Shown: positions 7,434 through 16,131, counted from the first letter of the stretch. The stretch is 47,334 nucleotides of DNA from CAZWRN01 sp964636275 (GCA_964636275.1 CAZWRN010000012.1:1-47334); one strand, 5' to 3'. Program-made: numbers and translations. Notes: generated by a model from the letters alone, not told the origin.

Positions 7434-10064
7434 ATGGCGCATCAGATTAACTTAGCTGATTCTTTTCCTCCTTATCTAAGTTTTCTTTTTAACTTTAATT
7501 TTACTTGGCAATCTTTTCTTGTAATCAGCTTGGTTTTAGTATTGTTTTACTATCTTTTCTGGCTTTATTTAAAATATTTAGAGATCCAATATTCTCGTAA
7601 AGTTAAATATTCATTTTTGGAAATTAAACCAACTGATAGAACTTTAAAAACTCCTTTATCGACTAATCAACTCTTCACCGGAATTCATTCAATTATTAAG
7701 GCAAAATCCTCAGGTTGGTTCATTACTACAAAAAAGAGTATTAGTTTTGAAATTGTATCTACAAAAAATGAAGGAATAAGATTTATTTTGCGTGTGCCGA
7801 ATGAGGATGAAACAATAATTTATAAGAATTTACTTGCATATCTTCCAGGTATTGAGATTAATTTTATTAATGATTATCTCTTATCAAACCAATCACTTAA
7901 GACACAGGAATTAAGATTAAAGAATTCCTATCTTTATCCTTTACAAAATCAGGAGTTGTTAAGCCAGTTTGATCCCATTGCCTATATCACTGCTCACATG
8001 ACGAAGCTCTCTGATGATGAATTAGTTGCAGCACAATTTATTTGCACACCTATTAATGAAACGACTCATCCACAAATTAGTAGTTTCTTAAAAGAAGTCG
8101 AAACCAGACTTTTAAATAATTTAGATATTTCTGACCTGATTAAAAAAACGTCGTCCTCCTTCTTTGGCAGAATTTTTGAAGGGGCTATTTTAACGTTTAC
8201 AAATCTTTTGGTGTTTGCGGCTCTGACTCCGGTTTACAGCTTTGCCTGGATTGCGACCAATGCTAAAGAGCCTTTACCTTGGTGGGTATTTGAAAAATCT
8301 CGAAGAAGAAATATTCATGAACTAGGGATGCAAAAGCAAACCCAGTATCAATCAATTCATAGTAAAGTTTCCCAACCTCTATTTGAAACGACGATACGCT
8401 ATTTTGCAGCTAGTCCAAGTCAAAGTGGTTCAGAACAAAGACTTAAAGGAATGTTCTCAGCTTTTGAAACACTAAACACCTCGTACCAGAAAGTCAAAAA
8501 CAAAAATATGGCATTTTCCATTATTAAACATAAACTGATTAGCCGATTACACAAGACGTTGATTAATGAACGGATATCTTTTGGTGGTATCTCCATTTTA
8601 TCAGTCAGTGAGTTGGCATCTTTTTACCACTTGCCTTATACCTCAACAACCAAGACAGAGGATTTACTTCAAGTCAAAAGCCCACAACTTCCTGCTCCAC
8701 TAGCTTTAAAGCAGAACGAAACTAAACTTGATATTACTTTTGCTAATAACAATTATGGAGGTATAGTTACCCCAATTGGTCAGACTTTAGAACAAAGACG
8801 AAGACACACCTATATTATTGGTGCAACCGGAACTGGTAAGACTAATTTTTTAACGCAAATGGTTTACCAGGATATTCTTAAAGGAAAAGGAGTGGCAGTT
8901 CTTGATCCTCATGGAGAGTTAGTTGAATCACTATTAGGTCTTATACCCAAAGCACGTAGAAAAGATGTTTACTATTTTAATCCTTACGATGTAGAACACG
9001 CACTTGGGCTTAATCTTCTAAAAATGCCTGACAATCTTTCCAAAGTTGAATTAGATCGCGAAAAAAGTTTAGTTGTGTCTACTTTGATTTCTATCTTCCA
9101 TAAACTTTATCCTGAACGGTATTCAGGGCCGAGAATGGAACATTTATTAAGAAATGTAGTTTTAACTGCATTAGCAACTCCAGATCCGACCCTTTCTACA
9201 ATTTACAGACTTTTAACTGATAATAAATTTAGAAAGCCAATTGTTGATTCTTTAACAGATGATCATTTAAAACTGTTTTGGAAAAAAGAATTTGGTGGAC
9301 TTGGTTCTTATCAAAAGGCAGACCAAATTATGCCGATAACTAATAAATTAGGAACATTTCTCACGACCATTATTACTAAGAGTATTTTAGATAACTCGGA
9401 AAGCAATCTTGATTTGAGTGAAGTTATGAATGGCAAGAAGATTTTATTATGTAATCTTTCTAAAGGTAAGATTGGAGAAGATAATTCATTCTTTTTAGGC
9501 AGTTTACTAATGGCAGAAATTCAAAGAGCAGCACTGAGAAGAATTCAAATGAAAGAAAAAGACCGGCAAGATTTTTTCCTTTACATTGATGAATTTCAAA
9601 ACTTTGCTACAACTTCATTTGCCGGTGTTTTATCTGAAGCCCGAAAGTATAGATTGGCCGCCATTTTAGCTCATCAGAATACAGTCCAAATTGACCGGGA
9701 TTTATTAGATACCATCGTTGGCAATAGCGGAACCATGATTTCTTTTAGAACTAATAGTCCTGTAGATGAAGATAAACTCTTACCGCTTTTTTCCGCTAAA
9801 GTTGAAAAAGGACAAATGCAAAATCTTCCCTCATATAATTTTTATATAAAAATAAGTGCTCTTGTACCACAAGATGTTTTTACAGGAGAGGTAGCAAAAT
9901 TTAATGTCACATCTGACGAAAGAGTTGCTGATGAGGTTATCAAATTCTCTCAAGAACAATATGGTAAAAAACCAGAACCAGAGATATTCAAGATAGCTGA
10001 GGAAAAGCCAGAAAAAGAACCTAAAAAACAGCCAGCAAATCCATATAAGCGGGATAGAAAATAA
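7434..10064 (+). CDS. VirD4/TraG-like conjugative coupling ATPase
   Basis: 876 residues. Two N-terminal hydrophobic stretches (about 15-48) and one near 245-270 anchor it to the membrane. The ATPase core has Walker A GATGTGKT (about 463-470) and Walker B FFLYIDEF (about 717-724), followed by AILAHQNT, as in TraG/TraD/VirD4 and related DUF87 motor proteins. Such proteins bring DNA to the type IV secretion channel. The C-terminus is Lys/Pro/Glu-rich. It diverges from csoR with 115 bases between. It is separated from the other T4SS genes by about 18 kb of metal and redox cargo. No relaxase is next to it. Confidence 0.85.
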   Translation: MAHQINLADSFPPYLSFLFNFNFTWQSFLVISLVLVLFYYLFWLYLKYLEIQYSRKVKYSFLEIKPTDRTLKTPLSTNQLFTGIHSIIKAKSSGWFITTKKSISFEIVSTKNEGIRFILRVPNEDETIIYKNLLAYLPGIEINFINDYLLSNQSLKTQELRLKNSYLYPLQNQELLSQFDPIAYITAHMTKLSDDELVAAQFICTPINETTHPQISSFLKEVETRLLNNLDISDLIKKTSSSFFGRIFEGAILTFTNLLVFAALTPVYSFAWIATNAKEPLPWWVFEKSRRRNIHELGMQKQTQYQSIHSKVSQPLFETTIRYFAASPSQSGSEQRLKGMFSAFETLNTSYQKVKNKNMAFSIIKHKLISRLHKTLINERISFGGISILSVSELASFYHLPYTSTTKTEDLLQVKSPQLPAPLALKQNETKLDITFANNNYGGIVTPIGQTLEQRRRHTYIIGATGTGKTNFLTQMVYQDILKGKGVAVLDPHGELVESLLGLIPKARRKDVYYFNPYDVEHALGLNLLKMPDNLSKVELDREKSLVVSTLISIFHKLYPERYSGPRMEHLLRNVVLTALATPDPTLSTIYRLLTDNKFRKPIVDSLTDDHLKLFWKKEFGGLGSYQKADQIMPITNKLGTFLTTIITKSILDNSESNLDLSEVMNGKKILLCNLSKGKIGEDNSFFLGSLLMAEIQRAALRRIQMKEKDRQDFFLYIDEFQNFATTSFAGVLSEARKYRLAAILAHQNTVQIDRDLLDTIVGNSGTMISFRTNSPVDEDKLLPLFSAKVEKGQMQNLPSYNFYIKISALVPQDVFTGEVAKFNVTSDERVADEVIKFSQEQYGKKPEPEIFKIAEEKPEKEPKKQPANPYKRDRK

Positions 10065-10070
10065 GTTCAC

Positions 10071-10098
10071 TTGTTAATACACCTCTGTGTATTAACAA
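10071..10098. terminator. Perfect 12-bp hairpin after the coupling ATPase gene
   Basis: TTGTTAATACAC, loop CTCT, GTGTATTAACAA, starting 7 bases after the stop. The stem is perfect but no T run follows, so it may act as an RNA end stabiliser or a factor-dependent terminator. Confidence 0.5.
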
Positions 10099-10163
10099 AT
10101 ACATCCGTTTAGACTGTTCTATCAATACTTTAATTTCCTTATTTTCTTTCTTATATTCCTATA

Positions 10164-10225
10164 TATAATAGGAGAACTAAAGTTCCTCCCTAGATGTAAC
10201 TTAGGGAGGAATTAAAGGTGGGTAT
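10164..10225 (+). promoter_or_regulatory. Promoter and leader hairpin of the replication-relaxation-like gene
   Basis: A consensus -10 TATAAT (10164-10169) predicts a start near 10176. The 50-base leader holds a perfect hairpin TTCCTCCCTA / TAGGGAGGAA (10183-10192 and 10202-10211). Its 3' arm contains GGGAGGA, an excellent ribosome-binding sequence held in the stem; a second weaker one, AGGTGG, lies next to the ATG at 10226. This could be translational control. Confidence 0.5.
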
Positions 10226-10978
10226 ATGAAATATATAACTCTTCCTCCACTAACTACAAAACAAAAAGAAATACCTCCTCTGATATACCGATTTAGATAT
10301 ATTAACCGTCTACAATTCCAAAAATTAACCAATGAACAACACCGCCCAAATATAGCAACCAGACTAAAGTATTTGGAAGACACAAAATACCTCAAAAACT
10401 TATACACCAAAGAACAAAAAACTTTATACATACCTGCCCATTATTGCTTGGGAAATATAGGGATTAACTACTTAAAAACATTAAGCTTTGATCCGAAATC
10501 TCTAAAAAAATATTATTCCGACCATACTAGAAAACCTTCATTTATAAATAGATGTTTATTTATAGTCGATGTCTACTTAACACTTCTTTCTGATTCAAAA
10601 AATTCTAAATACAAATTTGAGTTTTACACCCAAGCAGATTTTATTCCAACAGGACCAATGAAAGAACTTATGCAGGATTTTGGATATGTCTATGAAACAA
10701 AAAACGAAGTCATAAGCTACACTGGTGAGATCTTTGACACTTTAATGACAGATGGCGCTGTGAGATTCAGGGTAAAAAGGTATTTTGATTTTTTTGCTGA
10801 AGAGAAGGTAGAGTCACATATTATATTTATTTGCCCAACAGAACATATTTACAAGATTGTAAGTAAACAGACCAGAAGATTATTAGAAGCAGAATTAACA
10901 GAAGACAACATACACTTCTCAATTACAACAATTGAGAGGATGAGAACAGGAGATATTGGGGAAAAGGTCAGAATTTAG
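10226..10978 (+). CDS. Replication-relaxation-like winged-helix protein
   Basis: 250 residues. The N-terminal 70 residues look like a winged helix (ITxRQ-type start, then YRFRYINRLQFQKLT and RLKYLEDTKYL), as in the Replic_Relax (PF13814) proteins of plasmids and conjugative elements; the rest is an alpha/beta domain with a hydrophobic strand HIIFICPT. Such proteins occur beside TraG-like genes on mobile elements. The assignment is by pattern only and moderate; a nicking activity cannot be claimed because no catalytic residues were recognised. Confidence 0.55.
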   Translation: MKYITLPPLTTKQKEIPPLIYRFRYINRLQFQKLTNEQHRPNIATRLKYLEDTKYLKNLYTKEQKTLYIPAHYCLGNIGINYLKTLSFDPKSLKKYYSDHTRKPSFINRCLFIVDVYLTLLSDSKNSKYKFEFYTQADFIPTGPMKELMQDFGYVYETKNEVISYTGEIFDTLMTDGAVRFRVKRYFDFFAEEKVESHIIFICPTEHIYKIVSKQTRRLLEAELTEDNIHFSITTIERMRTGDIGEKVRI

Positions 10979-10983
10979 AAATT

Positions 10984-11020
10984 TTAAAACCCTGCCGCTG
11001 CTTTTTAGACAACGACAGGG
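10984..11020 (-). terminator. Rho-independent terminator of the DUF2958 gene
   Basis: CCCTGCCGCTG (10990-11000) and CAACGACAGGG (11010-11020). Read on the minus strand the 11-base stem closes with two G-U pairs and is followed by GTTTTAAAAT. On the plus strand the same positions are A-C mismatches, so it serves the minus strand gene. Confidence 0.75.
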
Positions 11021-11027
11021 ATCTTAA

Positions 11028-11336
11028 CTAACCATTACTCTCATGAAGTGCTTTAACTTTTGATAAAGGCGTAGAATCAAAATACAGATCTCTTTCAACC
11101 TTTAAGCCATAAGGCCCTTCAATACTTTTTAACTCTGATAAAGAAAAATACCCTAGCTCGTTGTAATCTCCTACTACAAAGCCGAAAAAGGTGTCTTTTC
11201 CGTCAAACTCCATGGCATACCAGTACCATTTGGTCATTGGTAAAAAGAACTTACATTTAACCATTGGATCTTTGTCATTTTCTACTGAATACAGCTTAGG
11301 TAGTTTTTTAACTACATATTGGGGAACTAATTGCAT
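11028..11336 (-). CDS. DUF2958 family protein
   Basis: 102 residues that match the DUF2958 pattern well: KLPKLYS near the start, FFLPMTKWYWYAMEFDGKDT in the middle, then FFGFVVGDYNELGYFSLSEL and VERDLYF. The family is common on plasmids and integrative elements and has no known function. Its 5' side is the structured stretch 11350-11480, which on this strand would be its leader RNA. A terminator follows it. Confidence 0.85.
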   Translation of the reverse strand: MQLVPQYVVKKLPKLYSVENDKDPMVKCKFFLPMTKWYWYAMEFDGKDTFFGFVVGDYNELGYFSLSELKSIEGPYGLKVERDLYFDSTPLSKVKALHESNG

Positions 11337-11349
11337 TTATATCACCCTC

Positions 11350-11530
11350 TTTCTAGGCTTTGTTTTCCTAGAAAATTTTGTTTCCAGGAGGCTGCCTGCC
11401 TCCTGATACCTGGGCATCATGAGCCGGGTGAATTTTTCAAGGGCGAGGCAACGACCTCGTTTATCTAGACCCTTGAAAAAGAGGGGTGCAACCCTTTGGG
11501 CTGGAAAGGTCGGTAATAGAAATTATTGAG
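11350..11530. other. GC-rich non-coding stretch with four stacked hairpins
   Basis: No ORF. Stems seen: TTTCTAGG/CCTAGAAA (11350-11374), CAGGAGGC/GCCTCCTG (11385-11405), ACCTGG/CCGGGT (11408-11429), and an 11-base pair TTTTTCAAGGG/CCCTTGAAAAA (11433-11480) enclosing CGAGG/CCTCG (11444-11459). A short GGGT/ACCC pair lies next to the ATPase stop. It is clearly richer in G and C than its surroundings. It may be a structured leader RNA of the DUF2958 gene, an origin of transfer, or an unknown non-coding RNA. Confidence 0.55.
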
Positions 11531-11538
11531 GAGACGGT

Positions 11539-13413
11539 TTATTTTTTAGGAATGGGTTTGTAACGAAGTAGCCTTACTGAATTTAGAAGTATGAGGAAGT
11601 CTGGAATAAAATGGAAAATTGCCGCTTGTACTGGCGTAATTAGACGCAAGAAAGCCAGAATTATGCCACCCACATGGGTAAATCCAATACCAAAAATCAT
11701 ATTTTGTTTAATAATGGAGTAACTTTTTTGACTTATATCTCTCAGTGCCACTATTTTTTGTAAATCATTGTCCATTAAAGCAATATCTGAAGCCTCAATA
11801 GCTGGCTGCATTCCCATTGCACCCATCGCAATGCCTACGTCTGCCTGCTTAAGAGCTGGTGCGTCGTTAATGCCATCGCCTACCATTGCAACTTTATGCC
11901 CATCTTTCTGAAATTTCTCAATAATTTTTAACTTTTCTTCTGGCATTACTTGAGCGTAATAGTTAGTTAGACCTAATTGATCAGCTATAGTCTTCGCTAC
12001 ATCTTCATTGTCTCCTGTTATCAAAGCAAAATTCTTAATACCCTGTTTTTTAAGTTGTTCGATAGCCATTTTTGTTTCCGGACGAATACGATCAGCCACA
12101 CAAATCATTCCACAAAGTTTTTTTCCACAGGATAAATAAAATGTACTGTGTCCTCCACCTTCATCACAAACAGGTACGTTGCCCACTTCAATGCCCCGCT
12201 CCTCAATAAAATGCTTACTACCCAAACTAAGGGTGTCTCCTTTATAGAAAGCTTGGACACCATGACCATCTATTGACTTGTATTCATCAGGATCAGGGAT
12301 TGTTAGGCCTTCTTCTTTTGCCTTAGCCAAAACAGCTTTAGATAAAGGATGTCCAGACCGTTTTTCAGTAATAGCTGCCATTGTGAGAATATCATTTTCA
12401 CTATGGTCTTTATCCAGCTGACGAATACCCACAATACTTGGTTCGCCTACAGTTAAAGTTCCTGTTTTATCAAAACAGATCGTATCAATTGCTCCAAACC
12501 GCTCCAAAGCCGAACCACTCTTGACCAAGATTCCCATTTTGTAAGCTGCCACAATCGCTGACAAAATAGCCATTGGAGTTGTCACTGCCAGTTCAATAGG
12601 AGAACCAAATACTAAAAGAGTAATTACTAACTTCAAATCACCAGTAATCAGATACGTGATGGCAATAAAGACCGCTACCAAAGGCACCAGAATAGCCGCT
12701 ATTCTGTCAGCGAGAATTTCAATCTTCGCTTTACGCTGTCCAGCCTCTTCAATAAGTTTGCCAATCTGGCCAAACATGGTTTCATCACCAATATGCTGAA
12801 CTCTTATTGTCAATGTTCCTTCATTAACAAAACTTCCCGCAAAAACAAGTGCTTCTTTAAGCTTCTCTTTTGGCATACTTTCACCAGTTATTGGCGCTTC
12901 ATTAACCGAGGCTCTTCCCGACAGCACTACTCCGTCTATTGGGATTCGGGAACCGGTCTTTATAATCACCTCCATACCAACACTAATATCCTTCAAAGGC
13001 ACTAATATCTCCTGGTCATCTTTTTTTATCAGGACCTTATCATCCATATACCCAACCAAAGAAGCGATTGCATGTTCAGTTCTTTCTTCAATTAGTTTGG
13101 CAAAATAATCAGCAATAAGAATAATTATTAAGATAAACATACCCGCTCTAATCTCTCCACCAATAAGTGCGACTAGAGTTGCTATAGAGAGGAAGATGGC
13201 ACTACCTAATTTTTTCTTTTTAATCTCTTCAAATGCATCAAGTGTTACAGGAGCCCAAGCAAATAATAAAACTAGGATGGAGAAAATCTTAGAACTGAAA
13301 ACAAAAGTTGATAGTATTAAAATGACAGCAAGTAGGATGTAACTTAAACTCCATAAGTGATAATGTTCAATAAGTTCTGGAAAATCATTACCTCGAAAGA
13401 GTTTTTTACTCAC
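11539..13413 (-). CDS. P1B-type metal ATPase with a Cys-less SPI motif
   Basis: 624 residues, lacking the N-terminal metal-binding domain of CopA. Actuator TGES (176-179), phosphorylation site DKTGT (Asp315) and GDGIND are intact, so it should be an active pump. The transmembrane metal motif, normally CPC, CPH or SPC, reads SPI (271-273, FGSPIELAVTTP): no Cys. The last segment has HFIPDFLILLNSVRLL where the P1B-4 group has HEGST...LN.LRLL. It is closest to the Zn/Co/Fe-type P1B-4 ATPases by layout but its substrate cannot be read from known rules. It starts 3 bases after the CDF gene and shares the operon controlled by box 2. Confidence 0.88.
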   Translation of the reverse strand: MSKKLFRGNDFPELIEHYHLWSLSYILLAVILILSTFVFSSKIFSILVLLFAWAPVTLDAFEEIKKKKLGSAIFLSIATLVALIGGEIRAGMFILIIILIADYFAKLIEERTEHAIASLVGYMDDKVLIKKDDQEILVPLKDISVGMEVIIKTGSRIPIDGVVLSGRASVNEAPITGESMPKEKLKEALVFAGSFVNEGTLTIRVQHIGDETMFGQIGKLIEEAGQRKAKIEILADRIAAILVPLVAVFIAITYLITGDLKLVITLLVFGSPIELAVTTPMAILSAIVAAYKMGILVKSGSALERFGAIDTICFDKTGTLTVGEPSIVGIRQLDKDHSENDILTMAAITEKRSGHPLSKAVLAKAKEEGLTIPDPDEYKSIDGHGVQAFYKGDTLSLGSKHFIEERGIEVGNVPVCDEGGGHSTFYLSCGKKLCGMICVADRIRPETKMAIEQLKKQGIKNFALITGDNEDVAKTIADQLGLTNYYAQVMPEEKLKIIEKFQKDGHKVAMVGDGINDAPALKQADVGIAMGAMGMQPAIEASDIALMDNDLQKIVALRDISQKSYSIIKQNMIFGIGFTHVGGIILAFLRLITPVQAAIFHFIPDFLILLNSVRLLRYKPIPKK

Positions 13414-13416
13414 AGT

Positions 13417-14316
13417 TCACATTCCTTCATCCGTTCGTTCATTATGGTGAGGTCCTTCAATTAATTCCGTTTCTATAGTCGCATGTTCAATATCAAATTC
13501 TGTATGGAGCATTTCCTTAACCTGATCTTTTATTTCCAAACTCTCTTCAAGGGTGCATTTTTTAACAACCACATGAGCTGAAAGTGCAGCTTCCTGAGTA
13601 GATAGAGCCCAAACATGTAAATCGTCCATTCCTTTCACCCCATCTACGGTCAAAATGGCTTGTTTAATTTGGGCAACATTCATACCTTCAGGTACACCAT
13701 CTAAAAGTACATGCAAAGCCTCCTTGATAACACTCCAGCCGCTATAAAGAAGCATTAGGCCGATTATAATACTTATAATTGGGTCAAAAATAGTGTTATT
13801 TGTCAGGAAGATAATCAATCCGGCAATTAGTGCGCCAACTGATGCTAGCGCATCAAGTGCCATGTTTAAAAAGGCACTTTTAACATTCAGGTCATTTTTA
13901 TTCTTGAAAAAAAGCAGTGCAATAGAGCCGTTGACCAAAATTCCAAAAAATGCCACAATCATGACTAATTTTCCCTCCACTGGTTCAGGATTTAGAATGC
14001 GCAAATATGCTTCGTAGAATATATACCCGGAAAGAATTAACAAAATAACTGAATTGATTAAAGCGGCCAGAATAGTCGCTCTTCCATAGCCATAAGTTTT
14101 GTCAGAATTTGCCTGTTTTTTGGCAATCTTAGTCGCGGTAAAAGTAATAAGCAAACTTAATGAATCGGTTAAATTATGAGCAGCATCTGAAATGAGAGCT
14201 AAACTACCGGCAAAAAAACCTATGATAAACTCAAAAATAGTATAAGCTGTGTTCATTAACAAACCCAACTTCATGTTTTTATCTAAATTTTCAGGTGCTT
14301 CATGTGATCCACTCAT
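13417..14316 (-). CDS. CzcD-like cation diffusion facilitator
   Basis: 299 residues, six membrane segments and a C-terminal cytosolic domain (HVLLDGVPEG ... HDLEH-like DDLHVWALS), the full CDF length. It exchanges a divalent metal for protons. The second segment has the usual HNLTD (His47, Asp51), but in the fifth segment the paired HxxxD is NMALD (Asn151, Asp155), so one His ligand is Asn. That should change metal choice away from classical Zn exporters. It lies 9 bases after the PKD gene and 3 before the ATPase gene. Confidence 0.9.
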   Translation of the reverse strand: MSGSHEAPENLDKNMKLGLLMNTAYTIFEFIIGFFAGSLALISDAAHNLTDSLSLLITFTATKIAKKQANSDKTYGYGRATILAALINSVILLILSGYIFYEAYLRILNPEPVEGKLVMIVAFFGILVNGSIALLFFKNKNDLNVKSAFLNMALDALASVGALIAGLIIFLTNNTIFDPIISIIIGLMLLYSGWSVIKEALHVLLDGVPEGMNVAQIKQAILTVDGVKGMDDLHVWALSTQEAALSAHVVVKKCTLEESLEIKDQVKEMLHTEFDIEHATIETELIEGPHHNERTDEGM

Positions 14317-14325
14317 ATAATTATT

Positions 14326-15231
14326 CTACTCTTTTGAATCTCTCTTCTTAAAAAACAACTTCGAGATAATCCAGGTCAATAGTCCTGCTAATACTAAGGA
14401 TATCAGAATTGCTGAGACAATAACTATCCAGTTAATATCCCCGTTATTTTTAAAGGCGCCAAAAGTTCCATTGTCTTCTGAAAATGCAGCTTCATCTTTG
14501 ATCTGGATAAACGAATCAGCAATAAATCCATCTTTGGTCTTAATCCTTAAGACTGGAAAAACGGTATAAGGATTATCTGCATACTTATACTTAAACTCTG
14601 AATTAGTGTTAGAAGTTTGATCACCTAAATCCCAAAATATTTCTGCAATTTCAGAAGACCCAGCTTTAGATTTACTCTTAAAACTAATTTCATTTGAGAA
14701 TTTAACATCTATTAAATCCAAAAGAGGATCTTTAACTATTCCACCGTTTACCTCTATTACAGACATCGGCAGCTGGTAATCTTTATCGGGCAAGATGTTG
14801 ATCATTGTTGACTGTAGAAGCTGAGGTTCAGCACCGTCACCTGAATCAGCCTTTATTTCTATAGTGTAGGTTCCCGGTTTTGTATAAGTGTGAGAATTTT
14901 TAAGTCCTTCGGCAGTAGTACCATCTCCAAACTCCCAAATAAACTTTGTTTTGTCCACAATTTCGGGGGGAACTGGCAACGCAGTTGCATCAATCTCAAA
15001 TTCAACCGAATTATTAACCAAAAAGGTACCCTTAGCAATATCCTGAGGCAGTTGAAAGTCTAGAAGTGAATTAGTAGGGACAGGATAAAGTTCGCTGTAG
15101 ACGCCATTAACTTTAAAATAGGGCTGCTGTCCCACTGAATGTGCCTGTGTGATTGAGGGGAACACAAGAACCGAAAGAAGCAGGGTTAATGTAAAAGAAC
15201 GTTTCAGGAGCAGGCATATTTTATCTATCAT
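14326..15231 (-). CDS. Secreted PKD-domain protein with predicted N-terminal His (paralogue 1)
   Basis: 301 residues. Signal peptide 1-30 ending in TQA, then His31 directly after the predicted cut. A conserved start of the mature part (PYFKVNG...YPVP), a PKD domain with WEFGDG and YTKPGTYTIEI, a second beta domain with FWDLGD, one C-terminal membrane segment (about 265-290) and a basic tail. It therefore stands outside the cell on a single anchor. Two paralogues lie at 18383 and 19324. First gene of an operon with a CDF exporter and a P1B-ATPase. A TATAAT -10 (15238-15243) puts the RNA start at the ATG. A copper role through His1 is inferred. Confidence 0.8.
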   Translation of the reverse strand: MIDKICLLLKRSFTLTLLLSVLVFPSITQAHSVGQQPYFKVNGVYSELYPVPTNSLLDFQLPQDIAKGTFLVNNSVEFEIDATALPVPPEIVDKTKFIWEFGDGTTAEGLKNSHTYTKPGTYTIEIKADSGDGAEPQLLQSTMINILPDKDYQLPMSVIEVNGGIVKDPLLDLIDVKFSNEISFKSKSKAGSSEIAEIFWDLGDQTSNTNSEFKYKYADNPYTVFPVLRIKTKDGFIADSFIQIKDEAAFSEDNGTFGAFKNNGDINWIVIVSAILISLVLAGLLTWIISKLFFKKRDSKE

Positions 15232-15237
15232 TTTTAA

Positions 15238-15279
15238 ATTATAACTTAGTATTCACCTATATTACTACAAAATGTAGTA
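15238..15279 (-). promoter_or_regulatory. Promoter of the PKD/CDF/ATPase operon with TACTAC box 2
   Basis: Minus-strand -10 TATAAT at 15238-15243, seven bases before the ATG, so the transcript would be leaderless. The box TACTACAAAATGTAGTA (15263-15279) is perfect in both arms, extended by one more base pair on each side, and covers the -35 position. Confidence 0.75.
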
Positions 15280-15305
15280 AAAAATAGGCACATAATTAGG
15301 GTAAT

Positions 15306-15362
15306 TTGGTTTTTTCGTGTTAATTTGATACAATTAACAAGTCCTGCATGAGCAGGATTTTT
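15306..15362 (+). promoter_or_regulatory. M23 gene promoter with a terminator-like hairpin at the RNA 5' end
   Basis: -35 TTGGTT (15306-15311), 17 bases, -10 TACAAT (15329-15334), start near 15341. The first transcribed bases form TCCTGC-ATGA-GCAGGA (15342-15357) followed by TTTTT, a compact terminator shape, and the ATG at 15364 comes straight after it. It may limit expression or protect the RNA. Confidence 0.6.
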
Positions 15363-15363
15363 G

Positions 15364-16131
15364 ATGTTTAAAGGACAACCACAATTTGGTCTGCCCACAT
15401 ATCCCAATTTAGTCACTGTTAGCTTTAAAATAGTGTTGGGGGTATTTTGTTTTCTTATTTTCACCATCTTCAGCCCAAATATTACCTATGCAGAAAGCTC
15501 ATTAAGCCAAGCAAACACATTTAAAGAATCGGTAAGTAATAAATTTCAACTGATGTTTCCAGGGTATCTGAGCCAGGGTTATTCTGGATATCATCAGGGT
15601 TTAGATATAGCTACTGGTTTAGGAATGCCGATAAAACCGATTGCTCCCGGAAAAGTTATCTCAGCCGGTTATGATTTTTTTGGATATGGATTAAAAGTAG
15701 AAATTGACCACGGTAATGGTTACAAGTCTCTTTATGCTCATTTAGGTCGAATTTATGTAAAAGAAGGTCAGAACTTACCTGACTCAAGCCATTATATAGG
15801 TGATGTAGGATTAACAGGAAAAACAACTGGTCCTCATACTCATTTAGAAGTAACAAAAGATGGCAACTATATCGATGCAAGATCTATATTGCCCGAAATT
15901 AGAGTCTACTCTGCAGAAGAAGATTTTAAATCAGTTGGAGGAAAAGGAACAAATACTGTTCCACCGTTAGTAGAACCCGGTCATGAAGAAAATCATAAGA
16001 TTCAGCAGAACTCAAACAATGAATCAAAAATAGATTTATTCTTTAAGATAGAACCTCTAAAAAAATCGGAAGAATCGACTGTTAAGCCTATTCAGAGAGA
16101 ATTCATCAAAAACCTGGCTTTTGAATACTAA
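15364..16131 (+). CDS. Secreted M23 family peptidase
   Basis: About 255 residues from ATG 15364 (a TTG one codon earlier is also in frame). A hydrophobic segment at about 20-42 ends in TYA and serves as signal or anchor. The M23 (LytM) zinc site is visible: HQGLD and later PHTHLEV, with HLGRI in between. These enzymes cut peptidoglycan cross-bridges. The C-terminal 60 residues are polar and unconserved in look. Its gene stands alone on the plus strand between two minus-strand units and its end overlaps that of the GT-C gene by 4 bases. Confidence 0.87.
   Translation: MFKGQPQFGLPTYPNLVTVSFKIVLGVFCFLIFTIFSPNITYAESSLSQANTFKESVSNKFQLMFPGYLSQGYSGYHQGLDIATGLGMPIKPIAPGKVISAGYDFFGYGLKVEIDHGNGYKSLYAHLGRIYVKEGQNLPDSSHYIGDVGLTGKTTGPHTHLEVTKDGNYIDARSILPEIRVYSAEEDFKSVGGKGTNTVPPLVEPGHEENHKIQQNSNNESKIDLFFKIEPLKKSEESTVKPIQREFIKNLAFEY

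Noticed and set aside
11350..11530. RNase P, tmRNA or SRP RNA
   Set aside because: None of their conserved core sequences could be found on either strand; left as an unknown structured element.
15246..15467. Minus-strand ORF of 73 residues with several Cys
   Set aside because: It covers the promoter regions of two units and the start of the M23 gene, and has no ribosome site or recognisable domain.
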